From: Cyanoderma ruficeps
Taxonomy: Eukaryota; Chordata; Aves; Passeriformes; Timaliidae
Length of the DNA: 64,000 bases
Reading direction: 5' to 3'
NCBI GenBank assembly: GCA_008694505.1
Contig: VZDJ01000056.1
Location: forward strand, 2,918,461-2,982,460
Position numbers and translations under genes: made by a program. The notes under the pieces were generated by a model. That model was given only the letters and a program-made list of their open reading frames with translations. It was not told the DNA's origin and ran no database searches. Positions within the stretch are counted from its first letter, which is position 1, and every line of letters starts with the position of its first letter. Shown here one piece after another: positions 58,251 to 64,000 of this stretch.

Positions 58251-61200
58251 CCAACACAGACCATCACAGACAATTAAAAGAACTTCAGCAAGAGAACACT
58301 GAATAATTACCCTCCCCAGAACACTGCATATTTTGGTGCCATATATTGTATGGAAAAAATACATCTATTGTGTTTTAGCAAACCTCACATTTTTCTGCAG
58401 CTTTAATTCTTAATTACAGTGTCAGCAAACATTATTTCCATAATAGAAGTAGCTTATTTCTGGAAGAAAAAAGCCCACTGACTTGTCCCCATATGTTTCA
58501 GACCCCATTGAGTTAATAGTGTCAATTTATTTGCATGTAATTGTTCCCTCAGTGACCAGTATAGAAAGTTTCACCTTCAAAGGCAGATGCGGAATGTGAA
58601 ATACTCCTGTGAGCTGAGCAGATGCTGAAATCTCGGTTTGCAGAAGGTTTTGCTTTTCTTTGTTCCATTCTGTGCTGCATAGCACTCCCCTGGAAATGCC
58701 ACCAATGAGAAATGCACTTAGATGGTTTTCCTAATTCTTCAGCTGAAATGGCTGTTGTTTATCCACTGCATTGCTGCAGGCAGCCACAGAAGTGAGCACA
58801 GCTTGTGCAACCATCTTTTGGCTTCTGTCTTTGAGACATAACAGTTCTGGTGGGGAGAGATTGAGGCAGTTGTGTGCAGAAGGCAAAGGAGGCTTTTTCC
58901 CCTCCATCTGTTACAGGATTTTAATATAACTTTTTGCAGCAGGCTGTCCTGTTGCTCTCAGAGCAGTGGCATGTGGCACAGAGAGATGTATTCTGGCTAG
59001 GGATGTCTGATGGTCTACATGCCTAAGATTCCAGTGCAGTGGTCAGGATTCAGATCCTTATCTGAATATTCTTGGTCTAGACTGTGGGTAGGGAGCACTG
59101 CTAGAGGAGGAATTTTGGGTGATTCCCAACATTGCCTGCTCTTGAAAATACCTTTTTCTTTTCCCTTCCAAGTGTTAAATCATTATTATTTAAAAGCACT
59201 CTAAGGTGTCATAATTACCCAGGATGTTAATGAAGTCTAGTACTTTGTGCTGAAATGAGCATTACTCTGACCATTAGCTACATGGCACTAACCAGTTTTG
59301 TCTTTACATCTGGTAACACAGAAATACAGTTTTATGCAACTCCTAGTTTTGTGCAGGTCAGAAGTCAATGTAGGTTAAAAATGGCATTAGGATAATTTAT
59401 GGAGGGTTGGTCCATTTGTGACTGTTAAATGCAATAGTCCTGGTGTGATCTCTCAGTGATAAATTGTTGATTGCTAGAGAGTAGTAGGTTGTTCCTGGGG
59501 AAGAACTGCTCTACACACACACCTTGTTTGTTATGTTCTTTACCTTATGTTGAAAACAATGCACTGGGCTAAAGGGAGCTGTCCCTGTCAATCAGCTGGC
59601 TCAGTGTGATTGCTCTTACATTCTCACATGTTACAGGTTCTCAGAAACTTTTCATTTCAGACTCTAATGGTGTGGCTTTATTAGTCCTCCTTGTATTGTA
59701 TTCATAGTCACACAACCCGTCCTAAACTCCCTCGCCCCTGTCTCAGCATGTCTAGGGCTGAATTCTCAAGAAAAGCTGGTTTGCAGTTGCTATCAATTCT
59801 GCACACAGAATTCTGCCTCCCCTGAATCAACCACAAACCTTCAGAGGGACTGGATTTTTATTCAGTGTAGTCATGGATCGCTTGGAGATTCGCTTCAGCA
59901 GCAAATGAGTGCTGACTGACCTTCACATCTTCCTTCCAGCTCTTTCCTAAACATTTTGTCAATGAGCAATTTCGATATGCAAAGTTGAAGTCTGGCTATT
60001 AAGCAATTTATTTAAGGTACAATTGAAGACATTGTGAACCAGAATTATGATTACCTGGGTATACAATATTTAGCTTCTGGCCACTTTTGGAAGCTTCTAA
60101 ACCCTGTAATGTATCAAGGATCAGCTTTACAGTCACAGGCAGGATTGCCTGCATATCCTTGCCCTTTTCTTTTCTTGCACTATCACAGTTTCCAGGCTAG
60201 TGTATTTGCAAATGTGCGGTGCAAAATCATTTGGGACTGGGACAGATTCATCCCACAGGTCAGATATGGTCTGCAGGCTGTCACTCTGTAATCTGGACAG
60301 CCGTGGTATTCAGGTCTAGTCAGAAGGCCCCTAAACATGATTACTTTTTGTTAATTATTCCTGTGCATATTTTAGTAGTGCTTGAAAGCCCAAACTGAGA
60401 TTGGGATTCCATTGTGTTCAGTGCTGTGTTAGCACATTCGCCATGTTTCTGTCCTCGGTCTGTCTTGAGTTCAGCAAGGAGCATCAAAACAAAATTGAAA
60501 ATTAAATGTAAGGGATTATTGGTAGGAATTGTCACAGCTTCACCAAAAACAGTGGACATTCTCAAGTTCAGACTTTGAAGACATTCTCTTCACTTTATGA
60601 AACAACTTCAAACTTTTTTTTTTTAATCTGTAATGCCTGATATTGGTATAAAGCCCCACCACTGAACCTGAAACTAGACAACTGATCCTGACATGATTGC
60701 AAAAAAAATTCAACAGAAAGTAGGAGAATTGAGATTCACTTTATCCAGAGCTATATGTTTTCTAAGTTTACTGTAAATGGATATTTAAGAAGCAAGTGAC
60801 CTCCTGAAGACCTCAGGATTCAAAGAATTACTCAGAAGCATCCAAACAGGTTAATGTGACCCACAAGATATCCATTACTCATTTCTCTTTCTGTGAAACA
60901 GCAATGCCTTTGTTTCTCTCCCTCTTTTCTTTTAACTTGAAGGCAATAACAGGACCTGTGGCTTAGCTTTGTACATGCCACTACCTGCCAAGAACAGCAG
61001 GCAAATGAGTAATACTATTCCTCCCTTTAAATTCTTTCCTTGAAATGAAATTGATGAAGATCTTTACCATAAAAGAGAAGAATCTGGTTTTGTAGAGAGC
61101 CAAAGGCAGGTATTTAGCTTTAGATTGGTTTTTCCCATTTTCAATTGTTTCTAAAACAGAGGTAGTGGAAATAGCTACAGAAACAATAAGAAAAGGAAAA

Positions 61201-62949
61201 GAATTATTTAAGTATCAAAAAACCCCCCCTTATCATCTGGCAACTGTCTAGTTAGAAGCTAGTGAAATGAACTTAGGAGAACCATTGTGCTCCAAATGGA
61301 AAATCCAGTCAGGACAAAAATACCTTTCCAGTCTCTGATGCTTGATTAGTCATTGTTCACCTATTTTTGCACCAGGATCTGGAAGTTGAGGACAGAATTT
61401 TCTAAAGGCCATCAGCTGAAAGAACAAAAATCTGTTCACCACCAAGTAAGCTGTTCTGCTGATTCTTCGAGGCCAGAAGGTAAACATAGAGACAGTGTCA
61501 GGAACAGCAGAAGAGATGAATGGTAAAAGGGTTTGCTTTCTCTTTCTTGTGTCTAAACATAGTGCTCACCAGATTCTGGTGTTGTTATCATCAGACAAGC
61601 ATTCTCTTGTAAAATTGATACCTCCCAGTCCACTACTTACCAGTAATGTAATAGCCAGTGGTCTGGGGATGGAATGGAAGCTCAGCACTCCGAGGAAGAT
61701 GAGATCTTTTATTAGATATTTGTATGTACACTCTGCCTTCCATGAGAGACCTTAAGGACTGGTAAATTTGTAACATAAGCTGATGAATAAAAGGGATGCT
61801 TTCTCACCCTTAAAACTGTTCTCTCTGGTCATGGTGCAAGAATGATGGCAGGGTAATGTAAAGAAGAAGCTTCCACTATTGTTGTCTGTGCTGTTTGCTG
61901 TGTGAATGAACAAAGGGCTTCAATCTCCAGCACTGTTTCTGCTATGATGAATGCTTTGTAAACACTGATGGATGGAGCAGGAGAGGATAGCAAGATAAAA
62001 GTTTACATATCTTGCCAGTACTGAATTCATATATGGATTGAAAGTGAAGTGTAATTACCACCCAGATCAAATTCTTTCAAGAGCCAGAGCTGTCTAGACC
62101 AACAGAAGATATTTATTTTTAGGGTTGATCTTTGTAGGTTTTATTAGCAATGCTGCCTGGGGTAAAAGCAGGGGAGGGAAGAACACAAAATCCTCTTGAG
62201 CTTCCATTGTTAAAAAAAGCTATGTAAAGCCTACAGGAGAAACCTAAATTCTGAGAGCAAGTTGTATTTTTGTGATGTTCCTGCTGAGATTTCCTCTGCT
62301 TTAAACTGACTTGAGGAATCAGTGTAATAAAACTGGTGTTTGAAAACTAGATTATATATTTAGAGTAAAAGGAATTTTGTAACTGAAACAAGGGATATGA
62401 TGAGGTTTTCTCTTCTCTTGAGGCAATCCAGAGTGGTTAATTTTACCAGGAGTCACAATGTTTGTATACTGAGGTTTGTAGGTTAGCACAAATCTAGCTA
62501 TGGCCCTATTCACTATGGCTACAAAGAAGGAAGAAGTCGGACCCATTCTGCTGATAGTGCCACTTTTTTAGCAAACTGATGAGTCATTGCTGGGTGCTGA
62601 TATCCATTGCTTCTATATTTCATGTTTATCCCCATGAAACTCCGACACACAAATCTCTTAAATGTAGCAAGCACCAAATTCTTTACTATGTTCAGCTGGG
62701 TTGGGGAAAATGAGCAATCTGAAGGTGTGTTATGAAATTTTTCAAGTGGGCTACTCAAACTGGAAAGCTGAAGAGACAAACTTAGATGTGTTGTTAAACA
62801 ACAAATCTAAAGAAGCTGAAGTGGGATTCAAGCAACAGCATTCCACCACCTGTAAGTGGGTGCTAATATTCCTTTTTTGCCATCTGGGGAGAAGACAGAC
62901 CTGCTTCAGAATTTCAAAATGTTCCACTGGTCTCACATTGATTGAGAGA

Positions 62950-63288
62950 GGTGATTCTGCCCCTCTGCTCTGCTCTGCTGTGGTGAGACCCCGCCTGCAG
63001 TGCTGCATCAGCTCTGGGGTCTCCAGCAAGGGGGATTAGGACATTTTGGAATGTCCAAACCGACACACAGTAGGTTTAGATTAGTTATTAGGGAGAAATT
63101 ATTCTCTGTGAGGGTGATGAGGTGCTGGCACAGGTTTCCCAGAGAAGCTGTGGCTGCCTCATCCCTGGAAGTGTCCAAGGCCAGGCTGGACAGGGCTTGG
63201 AGCACCCTGGGATATGAAAGATGTCTCTACCCTTAGAACTGAATGATCTTTAAGGTCACGTCCAACCCAAATCGTTTTATGATCTTCA
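62950..63288 (+). mobile_element. CR1 LINE fragment, internally deleted
   Basis: It opens with the CR1 reverse-transcriptase-proximal segment (ggtgattctgcccctctgct ... gtgagaccccgcctgcagtg ctg), jumps near 63035 to the 3' segment (tttagattagttattaggga ... gaggtgctggcacaggtttc ...), and ends with the conserved tail gatctttaaggtcacgtcca acccaaatc. Roughly 200-300 bp of the usual element is missing at the junction. The element is 5'-truncated and non-coding. Confidence 0.88.
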
Positions 63289-63619
63289 CACAAAATCAGG
63301 TTTTATTTCTGCAGAGTTTGTCTGAACAGGACTCTTCTGCCCAGCAAAGCCTGGTAACTGCCTGTTGATAATGCACAAAATTCCAGCACTGGAAAGCGTT
63401 GGTGCTCAAACATGTTGAATCACAGACCTCTAGCTCATGCTTTGGAGAACTTTCCCGTAAGGCAGCAGTAAACATGTTTCTTTCTAGCACACTTTCCAAA
63501 ATGGGTTTTCTGGAGAAGACGAGAACAAGAAAGAATGAACAGCAAGGGATTCCTGTTTGATAGTAGCAGCAGTTCATAAGTGAAAAGAGGCGAGTTGATG
63601 CCCAGTTGGAGGTGGGTGA

Positions 63620-63780
63620 CTGCTTCCCGCACCTACTGCAGGTCCGTGGCGCTGGCGCGGTTGCTCCAGGCCGGCCTCCACTAGATGCCGGTGTTGTTCC
63701 AGGTTAGCCGGGGAAATCCGTGCCGGGCCCGCGGCCGCCCGGGGAGCCGCGCTCGGGACACGGAGCTAAACACGACTGGG
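63620..63780. promoter_or_regulatory. Short CpG-rich patch at the right edge
   Basis: About 160 bp with roughly twenty CpGs (ggcgctggcgcgg, gggcccgcggccgcccgggg) inside AT-rich DNA. It could be the promoter or a non-coding first exon of a downstream gene; in mammals SLC6A6 lies beyond LSM3. No coding exon was recognised in it. Confidence 0.45.
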
Positions 63781-64000
63781 GCACTTTACAGGTGCTGCGC
63801 TGGATTTGCTGTATAACTGCATAGCCAGAAGCTGAGAACGAAAGGACACTGAGAAATGCTGCAAAAGTGTTGGCTGGCTGATGTTACAGGCAGGATTCAG
63901 ATCCCACATGCCCATGGAAAAGTCTCTGTGATGAGGGTGGAGTGCCACCTTTGCTGTGATACCTGCAGTAGCAGGTCAGGGTACAGGGCTGTGTGACTCT

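Larger units (their letters stand above)
48620..62940. other. Intergenic region right of LSM3
   Basis: No exon or RNA gene could be supported in this 14-kb stretch. It is AT-rich with scattered homopolymers, an A/C-rich low-complexity patch at 49950-50100 and a possible ancient interspersed repeat near 58.09-58.25 kb. The longest open frames (about 115-133 codons, at 51.3 and 53.8 kb) have no recognisable domain and no splice or codon-use support. Confidence 0.5.

Noticed and set aside
1..64000. tRNA, rRNA, CRISPR, prokaryotic operon or endogenous retroviral structure
   Set aside because: None was seen: no cloverleaf with intact boxes, no spaced direct-repeat array, no paired LTRs and no gag/pol-like frame were noticed by eye. 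A covariance-model and repeat-library search would be needed to exclude small or decayed copies.

Overview
The window looks like a vertebrate, almost certainly avian, nuclear genome. Evidence: compact intron-containing genes with GT/AG splice sites, CpG-island promoters, protein sequences close to their mammalian orthologues, and CR1-type LINE fragments (46.3 kb and 62.95-63.29 kb), the usual bird interspersed repeat. No bacterial, phage or CRISPR structure is present. Species cannot be set from the sequence.

Layout, left to right. (1) 3.2-7.1 kb, plus strand: the last five exons of a netrin-4-like secreted protein (end of the laminin-type EGF region plus the C-terminal NTR domain); its upstream exons lie outside the window. 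(2) 7.1-15.9 kb: intergenic. (3) 15.9-23.7 kb, minus strand: complete CHCHD4 (MIA40), three exons, 136 aa. (4) 23.3-24.3 kb: CpG island shared head-to-head by CHCHD4 and TMEM43, with two ZNF143/Staf-like motifs. (5) 24.1-35.7 kb, plus strand: complete TMEM43 (LUMA), 12 exons, 400 aa. (6) 36.06-45.5 kb, minus strand: complete XPC, 16 coding exons, 963 aa, convergent with TMEM43. (7) 45.1-45.9 kb: second CpG island; XPC and LSM3 start codons are only 119 bp apart, head to head. (8) 45.6-48.6 kb, plus strand: complete LSM3, four exons, 102 aa. (9) 48.6-64 kb: no gene recognised; a CR1 fragment lies near the end, followed by a small GC/CpG-rich patch at 63.62-63.78 kb that may be a promoter or non-coding first exon.

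The gene order CHCHD4-TMEM43-XPC-LSM3 is the vertebrate block known from human 3p25. The genes are functionally unrelated (mitochondrial intermembrane-space import, nuclear-envelope/ER membrane protein, DNA damage recognition, U6 snRNP/mRNA decay) and are joined by two divergent housekeeping promoters and convergent 3' ends. Exon boundaries were placed by hand from splice dinucleotides, reading phase and family knowledge; in all four complete genes the summed exons give one uninterrupted frame.

Most noteworthy: a netrin-4-like gene beside CHCHD4 rather than at the usual NTN4 locus; a roughly 90-115 bp duplication placing a copy of the XPC polyadenylation region inside the TMEM43 3'UTR; two very short TMEM43 introns that are stop-free multiples of three; a 12-bp minisatellite and a perfect 11-bp dyad in XPC intron 1; and paired ZNF143-like motifs flanking a 45-bp purine run in the CHCHD4/TMEM43 promoter.
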